Shown: positions 16,057 through 24,615, numbered from the stretch's first letter. The stretch: DNA of 64,000 bases from Bacillota bacterium (GCA_023428025.1 JAEYZN010000007.1:1-64000); one strand, 5' to 3'. Numbers and translations are program-made. Notes: generated by a model not told the origin, from the letters alone.

Positions 16057-18534
16057 TCAGATGAACAAGTTGGTGTCCGACTGCTCCGCCGCGCCGAGGT
16101 AAGACGCCACGCCAGCCATCTCGACGCCGTCGAGCAGTTCCTCTTCATGGATGCCCATCACATCCATGGACATCGTACAAGCCACCAGCCGCACGCCGTT
16201 GTTTTTGGCCTGCCTGATCAGTTCATCCAGAGACGCCACGTTCTTTTTCTTCATGATGCCCTTCATCATCACAGAGCCCATGCCCAGCATGTTCATTTTG
16301 GAGAGTGTCAGCTTGCTTGTGCCGCGCGGCATCATCGCACCGAACATCTTCTCGATGAACGGCTTCTTTACCTTCACCTTTTCACGGCGGCGCAGCACGT
16401 TGAGCCCCCAGAATGTGAAGAACATGGTGACCTTGCGGCCCATGGCCGCCGCGCCGTTGGCAATGATGAAGCTGGCCAGCGCCTTATCCAGGTCTCCGCT
16501 GAACACGATGATGGATTTATCGTCACCGGACGCGGCCATGCAGCCGCCCGTCGTGGCGGACTCGCCCTCACAGCCCTTCCTGATCCACACGGAGAAACTG
16601 TCGTCCAGCTTCTCACCCTTTAAATACGTGTTCTTCGTTCGCGCGCACCAGGAAACCGCGTCCGAGAAAAAGCCGGGGTCGGTGGAGGTGATGTTGATCA
16701 CGTCGCCCGTTTCGGCACCCATCATCGCCTCATACAGCTTGATCACCGGGCCGGGGCACTGAAGGCCGCACGCGTTGACGGAAATCGTGCTGCTCTCCCT
16801 TTTGGCTGCCATCGGAACGCTTCTATCCACAGTTATTTCTCGCTCCCCCTCCTTGTCGGTCTCTTCCGGAGGCGTCGAGTAATTCTTGCTTGCCACGCGG
16901 TATGTGGTGTAGCCGCCCGCCAGATTGCGTATATTGGCAAAGCCGTTCTGCATCATGATGCGGCAGGCGATGTAAGCCCGGACGCCCACCGCGCAATACA
17001 CCACATAAGCCTTGCGCTTATCCAGCGTATCCAGCTTGCTCCGCAGGCTGTCCACAGGTATATTGACGCTGCCGGGGATCGCGCCCATGGCCACCTCTGC
17101 GGGTGTGCGGATGTCCAACAGCACCGTATCTTCGGGAATGTCCCTCAGCTCACCGAATGTGATGTTGTCCACCAGCCCGGCGAGAATATTGTCCGCCGAA
17201 TAACCCGCCATGTTGACCGGGTCCTTCGCGGATGAAAACGGCGGTGCGTAGCATAGCTCCAACTCCTCCAAGTCATAGACCGTCGCACTGAACCTGATCG
17301 CCGTTGCCACCACGTCCACGCGTTTCTCGACGCCCTTATACCCCACCGCCTGCACGCCCAGCACCCTGCCGTCATCTCTGGTGAACAGCAATTTTAGGCT
17401 TAGCGGCAGACCGCCGGGGTAATAGCCCGCGTGTGAGAGCGGATGGATCATCGTCACCTTGTAATCCTGATTCAGCTTCTTGCCCGCGGCGTTCAGCTGC
17501 CGTTCATTAAGACCGGTGGACGCCACCGTCATGTCAAACACCTTGGCAACGCTTGCGCCCTGCGTGCCGTAGTATCTGCGGTTCATGCCACATATATTGT
17601 CCGCCGCCATGCGGCCCATCTTGTTGGCCGGGCCCGCCAGCGGGATCATCGCCCGCTCCCGCGTGATAAAGTGCTCCGTCTCCACCACGTCGCCCACTGC
17701 GTATATGTTCTCGTCCGACGTTTTCAGATACTCATCCACCACGATGCCGCCACGCGCATTCAGCTTCAGTCCGCTGTGCTTCGCCAGCCCGGAGCCTGGC
17801 CTCACGCCGATGGCCAGTATGACGATGTCCGCGGATACGGCGCGTTTATCCGTCACCACTTTCACGCCATTCTCTTTGGCCTCGAAACGCTCCACGCGCT
17901 CGCCCAGTGCCAGCTTCACGCCATTGTCCGCGAGATGCTTGTGAAGTATCTGCGCCATCTCGAAATCGATCGTCGGCATCACCTGGTCCATCATCTCCAT
18001 CAGGGTCACGTCCAGACCGGCGTGTCTCAGGTTCTCAGCCATCTCAAGGCCGATAAACCCGCCGCCCACCACCACCGCAGTCCGCGCTTCGCTGCCTTTG
18101 AGCGTCGAGATGATCTTATCCATGTCCGGTATGTTCCACAGCGGCATCACCCGGGAATGAGCCGCGCCGGGAACCGGCGGCACCACCGGCGTGGAACCGG
18201 GAGAGAGCACCAGCACGTCATAGCTTTCGGTGTAGTCCTGCCCATCATGGCTCACCAACACCGTTTTTGCCGCTCTGTCGATGGACTTGGCCTCGCTGTC
18301 CACCCGAACATCCACGTTGAAGCGGGCGCGGAAGGATTCCGGCGTCTGCAGCAGCAGCTTGTCGCGCTGTTCGATCAAGCCGCCCACATGATAAGGCAGC
18401 CCGCAGTTCGCGAAGGAAATATACGGCCCCTTCTCCAGCATCACGATTTCAGCCGATTCGTCCAGCCGTCTTAGTCTGGCCGCACAGCTCGCGCCGCCGG
18501 CCACCCCACCCACGATGATAATTTTCTTCGCCAT
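16057..18534 (-). CDS. CoA-disulfide reductase-like flavoprotein fused to rhodanese, TusA and DsrE domains
   Basis: This 825-residue fusion handles reactive sulfur. Residues 1-445 form a pyridine-nucleotide disulfide oxidoreductase of the CoADR/Nox family with an FAD GGVAGG motif, the single active-site cysteine in SFANCGLPYH, and an NAD motif (VVGGGFIGLEMAE). A rhodanese domain follows (about 455-555) with the persulfide loop CAVGVR. A TusA domain has CGLQCPGP (about 585-655), and the C-terminal DsrE2-like domain holds a cysteine in ACTMSMDVMG. Together they could reduce and relay persulfide sulfur. The start follows a mini-ferredoxin gene by 4 bases. The physiological substrate is not known. 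Confidence 0.93.
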   Translation of the reverse strand: MAKKIIIVGGVAGGASCAARLRRLDESAEIVMLEKGPYISFANCGLPYHVGGLIEQRDKLLLQTPESFRARFNVDVRVDSEAKSIDRAAKTVLVSHDGQDYTESYDVLVLSPGSTPVVPPVPGAAHSRVMPLWNIPDMDKIISTLKGSEARTAVVVGGGFIGLEMAENLRHAGLDVTLMEMMDQVMPTIDFEMAQILHKHLADNGVKLALGERVERFEAKENGVKVVTDKRAVSADIVILAIGVRPGSGLAKHSGLKLNARGGIVVDEYLKTSDENIYAVGDVVETEHFITRERAMIPLAGPANKMGRMAADNICGMNRRYYGTQGASVAKVFDMTVASTGLNERQLNAAGKKLNQDYKVTMIHPLSHAGYYPGGLPLSLKLLFTRDDGRVLGVQAVGYKGVEKRVDVVATAIRFSATVYDLEELELCYAPPFSSAKDPVNMAGYSADNILAGLVDNITFGELRDIPEDTVLLDIRTPAEVAMGAIPGSVNIPVDSLRSKLDTLDKRKAYVVYCAVGVRAYIACRIMMQNGFANIRNLAGGYTTYRVASKNYSTPPEETDKEGEREITVDRSVPMAAKRESSTISVNACGLQCPGPVIKLYEAMMGAETGDVINITSTDPGFFSDAVSWCARTKNTYLKGEKLDDSFSVWIRKGCEGESATTGGCMAASGDDKSIIVFSGDLDKALASFIIANGAAAMGRKVTMFFTFWGLNVLRRREKVKVKKPFIEKMFGAMMPRGTSKLTLSKMNMLGMGSVMMKGIMKKKNVASLDELIRQAKNNGVRLVACTMSMDVMGIHEEELLDGVEMAGVASYLGAAEQSDTNLFI

Positions 18535-18538
18535 TCTG

Positions 18539-18730
18539 TTATCTCTCCTTATCCAGTACCAGCGCGTTCATCGAGCAGAACCGCACGCACTTGCCGCATT
18601 CAATGCATTTGCCATTATCAACAGCCGGCGTTTTCACCGACACCTGCGATAACGCCCCCACGGGGCAGACCGCTATGGATGGACAACGGTGGTTTGAGGC
18701 CCTCCGCTGTGCGATGACTTTTAGACTCAC
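18539..18730 (-). CDS. Small 4Fe-4S ferredoxin-like protein
   Basis: This 63-residue protein has one complete cluster motif, CIECGKCVRFC, in the C-terminal half. The N-terminal half has only two cysteines (RCPSIAVCPVGAL), so it binds at least one [4Fe-4S] cluster and perhaps a second unusual one. It is the first gene of an operon with the four-domain sulfur flavoprotein and probably exchanges electrons with it (inference from adjacency). A 14-base palindrome lies just upstream of its GGAGGGA ribosome binding site. Confidence 0.88.
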   Translation of the reverse strand: MSLKVIAQRRASNHRCPSIAVCPVGALSQVSVKTPAVDNGKCIECGKCVRFCSMNALVLDKER

Positions 18731-18748
18731 TATAATCCCTCCATATTG

Positions 18749-18762
18749 AAATATCGATATTT
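18749..18762 (-). promoter_or_regulatory. Perfect 14-base palindrome upstream of the ferredoxin gene
   Basis: AAATATCGATATTT lies 18-31 bases before the start codon. Its placement fits an operator for a dimeric regulator of the sulfur operon. I could not assign a -10/-35 pair here. Confidence 0.45.
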
Positions 18763-18791
18763 TTCACAAGAATGATAAGTTATTGAGGGGC

Positions 18792-18814
18792 CAAAAAAAC
18801 GTGACTTTATCACG
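18792..18814 (-). terminator. Second terminator between the hydrolase and ferredoxin genes
   Basis: On the minus strand ACGTGA and TCACGT pair around 5 bases, followed by TTTTTT. It lies about 35 bases beyond the first terminator, so readthrough from the hydrolase gene into the sulfur operon is doubly blocked. Alternatively it could act as an attenuator. Confidence 0.65.
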
Positions 18815-18847
18815 TAACTGACACAATAATATGCTTTTTGTCTTATT

Positions 18848-18877
18848 GAAAATAAAACCGCTGCGTTCCGGCAGCGG
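18848..18877 (-). terminator. Terminator after the SleB-type hydrolase gene
   Basis: On the minus strand CCGCTGC and GCAGCGG pair around CGGAAC, followed by TTTTATTTTC. It lies directly after the stop codon. Confidence 0.8.
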
Positions 18878-18881
18878 CACT

Positions 18882-20264
18882 TTAGTCTTCTTTTAAGTAG
18901 GCATTCACATATTTATCGATGCCGTATTTTTTGATCAGTTTCTTGACCGTGCTGCGCCCGGCCACGCCGTCCGCATCCAACCCCGTATCACTCTGAAACT
19001 TGATCAAGGCTTCCTTGGTGCTCTTGCCAAAATACTTATCGGTGCCCACATTATACCCCAGGTCTTTGAGCATGACCTGGATGCGCTTGACCCTGTTTTC
19101 CGGCTTGCAGCCATATTGCGCATATTTGTATGTGCGGTTAAACAACGCGGGAGGCACGCCGCCGCCGCTCAAACGTCCGCTGTATTTTTCCCTGTAGAAG
19201 CAATGCCCGCCGATCTGCGTGTAATACTCGTGTCCACCCCAGTTCTCACCCGGCGCCTTGTTGGAGTTGAAGTAATAGATATCCTGCGGCACCACCCAAT
19301 ACTCGTCATCCAGCACCGCGCGCGCCGCCGACTTGGATGCCGAGGATGGCGTGACAGACGCATTATATGCGAACTGGCCGCTTGTCACCACCTCGGTGAT
19401 CGTCCTGCCAAACCGGCCGCACAGCAGGCGGTTCATCACCACATTGCCCACGGCCACCTTTCCTTCTTTCGATTCTCCGCCCGATTCCGACTGTATGACC
19501 TGGGCCAGCACATTAAACTCCTCATCCGTATAGTCATAGTGATTGCTGTTGTAACCTATCTCATTATAGTACGGGCCCTCGCTCACCACAAAATAATCGA
19601 TCAGCTCATCCATGTCGACTTTCGGCGTGGGCTGAGGTGTCGGTTCCGGAGTGGGTTTTGGTGTCGGCTCTGGGGTTGGTTTTGATGTGGGCTCCGGCGT
19701 GGGTTCAGATGTGGGCTCCGGCGTGGATTCGGGTGTGGGTTCCGTTGTCGGCATCACATCCGCCCTTGTGGTGGGTATGGGGGGCACGTCCGGCGCCGTT
19801 GTGGGAATCGCATCCAGCAAAGAGACCTGTCTCAAGTCTGCCGTCGCGGTTGCCTCGGGCTGAATGGATACTGTAGCGCCGGGAGACTCCGTGGGTGCTG
19901 ATGCCGGCTGAACAGCCGCTTTTGACGGCACAAACAGCACGACGAGCACGGTGATGATTACCACCAGCCCCGAGCCCGCGTATACGGCGATACGCCGCGT
20001 GCGGATACGCTGTTTTGCGGATGCCCGGCCTGCAACGGCGTCCGAACCACCGGCCTCTTTTTCAAACATGGACGCCATAGCGCGCACAATGCGCACCACA
20101 ACTTTTCTCCACGCGCGGGACCACTTGTTGGCTTTGCCTTTTTTCGTCTGGACTGCCCGGCGCGGCCTGACGGAAACAGATACGTCAGTGTCTTTCACAC
20201 GGACGTTTTTCTCCGCTTTTACAGCCGTTTTATATTCAGTTTGCTTTTCCGGCCTGTTGGGCAT
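18882..20264 (-). CDS. SleB/CwlJ-type cell-wall hydrolase with C-terminal peptidoglycan-binding domain
   Basis: This 460-residue membrane-anchored hydrolase acts on peptidoglycan. A basic cytoplasmic segment of about 85 residues precedes one membrane helix (IAVYAGSGLVVIITVLVVLF) and a long TPEPTP-type linker. The Hydrolase_2 domain has the predicted catalytic glutamate in VIQSESGGE and the GHCFYREK end. A PG_binding_1 repeat closes the protein (RIQVMLKDLGYNVG, FGKSTKEALIKFQ). SleB of Bacillus has the binding domain first, so the order is reversed. The sigma-A promoter ends so close to the first ATG that the start at 20264 (GGGAG 8 bases before) is preferred. It is more likely a vegetative remodelling enzyme than a germination enzyme. 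Confidence 0.88.
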   Translation of the reverse strand: MPNRPEKQTEYKTAVKAEKNVRVKDTDVSVSVRPRRAVQTKKGKANKWSRAWRKVVVRIVRAMASMFEKEAGGSDAVAGRASAKQRIRTRRIAVYAGSGLVVIITVLVVLFVPSKAAVQPASAPTESPGATVSIQPEATATADLRQVSLLDAIPTTAPDVPPIPTTRADVMPTTEPTPESTPEPTSEPTPEPTSKPTPEPTPKPTPEPTPQPTPKVDMDELIDYFVVSEGPYYNEIGYNSNHYDYTDEEFNVLAQVIQSESGGESKEGKVAVGNVVMNRLLCGRFGRTITEVVTSGQFAYNASVTPSSASKSAARAVLDDEYWVVPQDIYYFNSNKAPGENWGGHEYYTQIGGHCFYREKYSGRLSGGGVPPALFNRTYKYAQYGCKPENRVKRIQVMLKDLGYNVGTDKYFGKSTKEALIKFQSDTGLDADGVAGRSTVKKLIKKYGIDKYVNAYLKED

Positions 20265-20293
20265 GTCCAAAACTCCCATTCGATGTTGGTTGC

Positions 20294-20322
20294 AGTATAA
20301 CTGATTTGTTGCGATTTGTCAA
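20294..20322 (-). promoter_or_regulatory. Sigma-A promoter of the SleB-type hydrolase
   Basis: On the minus strand TTGACA, 17 bases, TATACT: a full -35 consensus and a good -10. The predicted transcript start is near 20287. Confidence 0.88.
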
Positions 20323-20386
20323 TGTCGATGTAATACTTTTGTAACATTTATCTTTCGCCGAATTGATTCTTTCTCATTCCCGGGCA

Positions 20387-20416
20387 ATAAAAAAGAGGCT
20401 TTCACAGCCTCTTTTG
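20387..20416 (-). terminator. Terminator after the alcohol dehydrogenase gene
   Basis: On the minus strand AAGAGGCT and AGCCTCTT pair around a 5-base loop, followed by TTTTATT. It lies a few bases beyond the stop. Confidence 0.88.
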
Positions 20417-20420
20417 CTCA

Positions 20421-21590
20421 TTATTGCGCTAGTTTCAGTATTTCGACGATGTCGCTGCTCTTCAGCGGTACAAAGCTGCCCACTACGTCTTCGCTCGTGC
20501 GTCTGCAGTTGCTCGAAATGCGCTCATAATGTGCCGGCGTTATGCCGATCTCGGAGAGCGTCACCGGCAGCCCGATGGAACGGAAGAACGCCTTGATGGC
20601 ATCGATGCCTGCCAGCGCCGTTTTTTCCGGGTCGAAATAATCCATTTCGACGTTCCATACACGGGCGGCAAACTGTGCAAACCGGTTGACATCCTGCTTA
20701 TACACATACCGCATCCATGCCGGAAATATGATGGCGAGCCCCGCGCCGTGCGCCACGTCGTTGATGCCCGACAGCTCGTGTTCGATCATGTGAGACGCCC
20801 AGTCGCCGATGCGGCCCGTGCCCAGCAGATCGTTGTGCGCGATGCTGCCCGCCCACATGATCTCGGCGCGCGCGGCATAATTTTCAGGATCGGCCAGCAC
20901 GGCTGGCACATTGCCGATGATGGTTTTCAGCGTGGCTTCGCACAGCCGGTCTGTCAGTTCCACGTTCTCGGCGCGTGTGAAATAACGCTCCATGATGTGC
21001 GCCATGATATCCGATGCGCCGCAGGCCGTCTGATACGGCGGCAGAGAATACGTCAGCTCCGGATTCATAAACGCGAATTTGGGGCGAAGAATATCGCTGT
21101 CACAGGGGCGTTTATCTCCGGTCTCCACGTTGGTGATCACCGAGCTCTGGCTGGACTCGCTGCCCGCCGCCGGAATCGTGAGCACCACGCCAACCGGTAG
21201 CGCTTCGGCTGCCTCCACGCCTTTTGTGTAAAGATCCCACACATCTCCGTCGTATTTGACGCCCAACGCGATGCCCTTGGCCGAGTCGATCACGCTGCCG
21301 CCGCCCACCGCCAGTATGAAATCCACGCCGTTTTCCCGGCACAGGCGGATGCCTTCATACACCAGCGACAGACGCGGATTGGGCTGCACGCTGCCCAGTT
21401 CGACGACATCCACGCCCGCTTCTTTGAGCGACGTCACCACCTGATTGTACAGGCCGGATTTTTTGATATGACCACTGCCATAATGCAGCAACACCTTCGT
21501 GCCATATTTCTTTGTTTCCTCACCAACTGTCTGCTGAACATTCTTCCCAAATATCATCTCTGTGGGACACAAAAACCGAAAGTTGATCAT
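20421..21590 (-). CDS. Iron-containing alcohol dehydrogenase (butanol dehydrogenase-like)
   Basis: This group III alcohol dehydrogenase of 389 residues probably reduces aldehydes (butyraldehyde or similar) with NAD(P)H in fermentation. It opens with FRFLCPTEMIFGK, has the nucleotide motif GGGSVIDSAKGIALG, and keeps the metal ligands in GASDIMAHIMERYF and ASHMIEHELSGINDVAHGAGLA. I chose ATG 21590 (AAGGAG 6 bases before), which gives the canonical N terminus. An upstream in-frame ATG at 21644 also has a GGAG site and would add 18 residues. It is a single gene with its own terminator. NADH-linked control by Rex is plausible but not shown. Confidence 0.92.
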   Translation of the reverse strand: MINFRFLCPTEMIFGKNVQQTVGEETKKYGTKVLLHYGSGHIKKSGLYNQVVTSLKEAGVDVVELGSVQPNPRLSLVYEGIRLCRENGVDFILAVGGGSVIDSAKGIALGVKYDGDVWDLYTKGVEAAEALPVGVVLTIPAAGSESSQSSVITNVETGDKRPCDSDILRPKFAFMNPELTYSLPPYQTACGASDIMAHIMERYFTRAENVELTDRLCEATLKTIIGNVPAVLADPENYAARAEIMWAGSIAHNDLLGTGRIGDWASHMIEHELSGINDVAHGAGLAIIFPAWMRYVYKQDVNRFAQFAARVWNVEMDYFDPEKTALAGIDAIKAFFRSIGLPVTLSEIGITPAHYERISSNCRRTSEDVVGSFVPLKSSDIVEILKLAQ

Positions 21591-21735
21591 TTGAAACTCC
21601 TTGTCTTTTTTGTTTTTGAATCCATTTTTGTTTAAGTATAACATCGTGGTCTCCTAAAGAAAAGTGAAATAAAAAGGCGCATTTACCGGCTTTATTCGGC
21701 TTAAAAAAGCATTTGCCGATTATCTGGGCCGATTG

Positions 21736-21782
21736 AGTGATATTGTCAGTTTATTTTTAAACCGATTGCAGAAAATATCACT
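21736..21782. repeat. Inverted repeat between adh and the SASP gene
   Basis: AGTGATATT (21736-21744) and AATATCACT (21774-21782) are perfect inverted arms 29 bases apart in the divergent intergenic region. The spacing suits a DNA loop or two half-sites better than a hairpin. Confidence 0.4.
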
Positions 21783-21830
21783 GACAGGGTTTAACGAATA
21801 AATCAGTCAAAAAGAAAGGAGGATAAAATC

Positions 21831-22052
21831 ATGTCATCGCAGAACAGAAAATACGGTCCGGATCATCCCTGGACCCAGTTTAAATTGGAATGCGCCGCGG
21901 AAGTTGGCCGTGTTCAGTATTGCAAGGAAAATAATGATGAATATAAGGGCGACCTGCCCAGCCGCGTTAACGGTGAACAGGGCGGCCCGATCGGCGGTCA
22001 GATGGTGAAACAGATGATCGCCATGGCAAAACAGCAAAAAGGAATTACCTGA
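21831..22052 (+). CDS. Alpha/beta-type small acid-soluble spore protein
   Basis: SASPs coat and protect spore DNA. This 73-residue protein shows the two conserved blocks: FKLECAAEVG (around the usual germination-protease site) and GDLPSRVNGEQGGPIGGQMVKQMIAMAKQQ. It differs from the norm by two cysteines (C21, C31), a longer charged linker (QYCKENNDEYK) and a few extra residues before GGQMVK. AAGGAGG lies 7 bases before the ATG. It shows that the organism belongs to a sporulating lineage. I could not read a confident sigma-G promoter. Confidence 0.9.
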   Translation: MSSQNRKYGPDHPWTQFKLECAAEVGRVQYCKENNDEYKGDLPSRVNGEQGGPIGGQMVKQMIAMAKQQKGIT

Positions 22053-22083
22053 TAAACCTTTTACATCATCTGCAAAATTATAT

Positions 22084-22113
22084 GCACCTCCTGCCAGCAG
22101 GAGGTGTTTTTTT
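22084..22113 (+). terminator. Terminator after the SASP gene
   Basis: GCACCTCCTG and CAGGAGGTG form a near-perfect stem followed by TTTTTTT. The same stem lies beyond the convergent fliY stop and may act weakly in that direction too. Confidence 0.9.
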
Positions 22114-22131
22114 GACCGTTCAGCTTTCGGA

Positions 22132-23193
22132 TCAGAACTTGGCCTTTTCGGGGGACGTGAGTTCGGTGATGCGTACGCCGTAGTTGTCGTCAATAACCAC
22201 AACCTCTCCGCGCGCGAATTGCTTGCCGTTAACCAGCACATCCACCATCTCTCCGGCCAGCCTGTCCAGTACAATGACTGATCCTCTTCCCAGCTCAAGT
22301 ATTTCCTTGACGCTCTTTTTGGTTTTCCCAAGAAGCACCGTCACCTGCAGCGGCACATCGATAATCAGGTCGATGTTGCTTCTGTCAAGATCGGGCATCA
22401 TCGAAAACTCGGAGGAATCCGGGTCACTGAACGATTGATACTTGACGGTTTTAAGTTCCACTTTCGGTTTCTCACTTCTTTCAGGCCTTGCGGGCGCTGT
22501 ATTTCTCGTGTTCTGTTCTGCGGCGTACGTTTGCGGCCGCGCAGGGGCAACTGGGACGGCCGGCATTTCCGGCTTTTTCACAATTGGTACCGGCGGTGCC
22601 GTCAGCGATTCCGCCAGCCTTTTTCCAAACTCAAACGGGAAAAGCTGCATGATATTGCTGGTCAACAGGTCTTCGATCTCCAGCCTGAAGCTGATGCGAA
22701 TGAACACCTCGCTGCTATGTCGCAGTATTTCGTCTTCAGCGTCATCACGGCTGATCTCTTTGGTGATGGGCGGAGATATGTTGACATGCGCGTGCAGGAT
22801 ATCCGCCAGCGCTGTGGACGCCGCGCCCACCATCTGGTTCATCACTTCGCTGATGGCGCTCAGATAAAGCTCATGCGCCTGTTCATCGCTGCCCAGCAAA
22901 ACGGTGGTGATCAATATCGCGTCATCTTTTTTGAGCAGAAATATCGTGTCGCCGTCTAAACCCTTGGTGTATGAAACTTCAGTGGACACCACCGGCCTTT
23001 CATACTCATCCAAAAACTCATTGCCGCGTATCACCGTCACAGTCGGCGTTGTGATGGTTACACGCTTATCCAGCAGCGTCGACAGCGTCGTCGCCGAAGT
23101 GCCCATGCAGATATTGCCGATCTCACCCAACGCATCCTTCTCATCTGTGGTCAGTCTCTTTATTTCGTTGTCATTGACCATCGTCTGCGTCAT
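22132..23193 (-). CDS. fliY: Flagellar motor switch protein FliY (CheC-like domain plus FliN/SpoA domain)
   Basis: FliY forms the lower switch ring and in Bacillus also dephosphorylates CheY-P. The 353-residue protein has a CheC-like part with both phosphatase motifs (E24-I-G-N27 and E116-V-M-N119). A proline-rich linker and a C-terminal SpoA domain follow (IDVPLQVTVLLGKTKKSVKEIL, then LDRLAGEMVDVLVNGK). The N-terminal CheY-binding peptide of the LSQxEIDALL type found in Bacillus FliY is missing. The gene overlaps fliM by 23 bases and ends the fliF operon. Confidence 0.94.
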   Translation of the reverse strand: MTQTMVNDNEIKRLTTDEKDALGEIGNICMGTSATTLSTLLDKRVTITTPTVTVIRGNEFLDEYERPVVSTEVSYTKGLDGDTIFLLKKDDAILITTVLLGSDEQAHELYLSAISEVMNQMVGAASTALADILHAHVNISPPITKEISRDDAEDEILRHSSEVFIRISFRLEIEDLLTSNIMQLFPFEFGKRLAESLTAPPVPIVKKPEMPAVPVAPARPQTYAAEQNTRNTAPARPERSEKPKVELKTVKYQSFSDPDSSEFSMMPDLDRSNIDLIIDVPLQVTVLLGKTKKSVKEILELGRGSVIVLDRLAGEMVDVLVNGKQFARGEVVVIDDNYGVRITELTSPEKAKF

Positions 23194-24181
23194 CTCCCGT
23201 CTCCTCCTTGAGTATGTCGGCCACCTTCACTGCGTAATTTGACCCATGCATGCCTACAAATCCCTTAAATTTTGGTATATGCTCAACTTTTACTGTCACC
23301 GGCATATTGATATTATGGTTCACCTGTATCACGTCACCCACTTCGGTATTGAGGATATCCTTGACTGTTGCCTGCGTCTCATTAAATATCACATTCAGCG
23401 TCAAAAAAACATTGGAAAGATTTTGCCTGAGATCGCCCTTTTCAGACGCTTTGGCGTTCACGCCATTTGCGGTATACCATGTCTGCATCACCAGCTGCTT
23501 CGCAATAGGCTGAAGCGCCACATGCGGCAGGCAGATATTTATGATATCCGTCGTCTCGCCGATGCTGACTTTCATCGTGATGATGGCGATCGGCTCGTTT
23601 GCGGACACGATCTGAACGTATTGGGAACTCGTCTCGATCCTTTCAAGATGGACGCTCACCTTGTTGATCTTCTCCCACGCATCGTTCATGATACCCAGCA
23701 TGCTTTTGATCACCCGTTCCATGATCGACAGCTCTATCTCGGTAAACGACTTGTCCATCGCCTGCTTTTCTCCCGTGCCGCCCAGCAACCTGCTGATAAT
23801 CTCATAGGCGACGGCAGGTGAGATCAGAAACAGCGACGACCCTTCAAGGGGCGGCATGCTGATGATAGAAGCCACCACCGGCGACGGCATTGAGTTGCTC
23901 AACTCAGAAAATGACTGCTCTTCAATGGAAAGCACCTGCGCTTCACATATCGCCCGAAGCATTCCAGAGAGGAACGTGGAGAGGCGGCTGGCATAATTAT
24001 CGTATATAAAATGCAGCGTCCTTATCTGTTCTTTGGAAAACTTGTTTGCGGTACGAAAGTCGTATAACCGAACCTGCGTATTCTCGGGTTCGGGCTCGTC
24101 CACTTCGGTCGCCACATCCCTGCCGGACGTCAATACGTTCAGGAGTTCATCTATTTCATTTTGTGATAGAATATTGGCCAA
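23171..24181 (-). CDS. fliM: Flagellar motor switch protein FliM
   Basis: FliM binds phosphorylated CheY and switches motor rotation. The 336-residue protein starts with the CheY-P-binding peptide (ILSQNEIDELLNVL) and continues with the FliM middle domain (ANKFSKEQIRTLHFIYDNYA and the GGTGE loop). A C-terminal SpoA-type domain follows (INMPVTVKVEHIPKFKGFVG). The start is TTG, with AAGGAG 9 bases upstream. It lies between fliL and fliY in the fliF operon. Confidence 0.96.
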   Translation of the reverse strand: MANILSQNEIDELLNVLTSGRDVATEVDEPEPENTQVRLYDFRTANKFSKEQIRTLHFIYDNYASRLSTFLSGMLRAICEAQVLSIEEQSFSELSNSMPSPVVASIISMPPLEGSSLFLISPAVAYEIISRLLGGTGEKQAMDKSFTEIELSIMERVIKSMLGIMNDAWEKINKVSVHLERIETSSQYVQIVSANEPIAIITMKVSIGETTDIINICLPHVALQPIAKQLVMQTWYTANGVNAKASEKGDLRQNLSNVFLTLNVIFNETQATVKDILNTEVGDVIQVNHNINMPVTVKVEHIPKFKGFVGMHGSNYAVKVADILKEETGDDADDGQ

Positions 24182-24211
24182 GTGGGTATACTCCTTATCC
24201 GTTTGGAATCT

Positions 24212-24610
24212 TTACTGAATCACAAAATCATTAAAATATACCTTCTGCAAGTAATCAATACCCATTTTCTCGGATATACTTGCCTTTATCTCTTCTCTTA
24301 GTTCATCCTGTATATTTTGGGCGCGCAGTTCTTCCTCATTCTTATTGCGCAGTGTAGACAAGATTATATCACGAATCACATGATTATTCTCCGTCAAATA
24401 TTCGGTAATCTTCTCAGTATCCGCGGTTGTTAATTCCAGCACCACAGCTGTTTTTAAAAGCCGCACACTGTCTTTTATATTCGTCACAAAACTTTCTCCA
24501 GGCGGATAAAACATAGTTTCCGGCTCCGGCGGGGGCTTCAAAAAGAAAAAGTAAACCGCTGCGCCGACAATAACCAAAACCAAGATAACGATGATGATGA
24601 CTCTCTTCAT
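24212..24610 (-). CDS. fliL: Flagellar basal body-associated protein FliL
   Basis: FliL is a single-pass membrane protein that surrounds the stator and supports torque. The 132-residue product has one N-terminal membrane helix (RVIIIVILVLVIVGAAVYFFFL) and an extracytoplasmic stomatin/SPFH-like domain with FVTNIKDSVRLLKTAVVLE and the closing VYFNDFVIQ. GGAGG lies 10 bases before the ATG. It follows motB by 5 bases. Confidence 0.92.
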   Translation of the reverse strand: MKRVIIIVILVLVIVGAAVYFFFLKPPPEPETMFYPPGESFVTNIKDSVRLLKTAVVLELTTADTEKITEYLTENNHVIRDIILSTLRNKNEEELRAQNIQDELREEIKASISEKMGIDYLQKVYFNDFVIQ

Positions 24611-24615
24611 AAATG

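Noticed and set aside
18749..18762. The ATCGATAT within the palindrome as a sigma-28 -10
   Set aside because: No TAAA at the right distance on either strand. It fits an operator better.
21736..21830. A sigma-G promoter for the SASP gene
   Set aside because: I looked for sigma-G-type -35/-10 boxes with about 18-base spacing and found only partial matches with wrong spacing.
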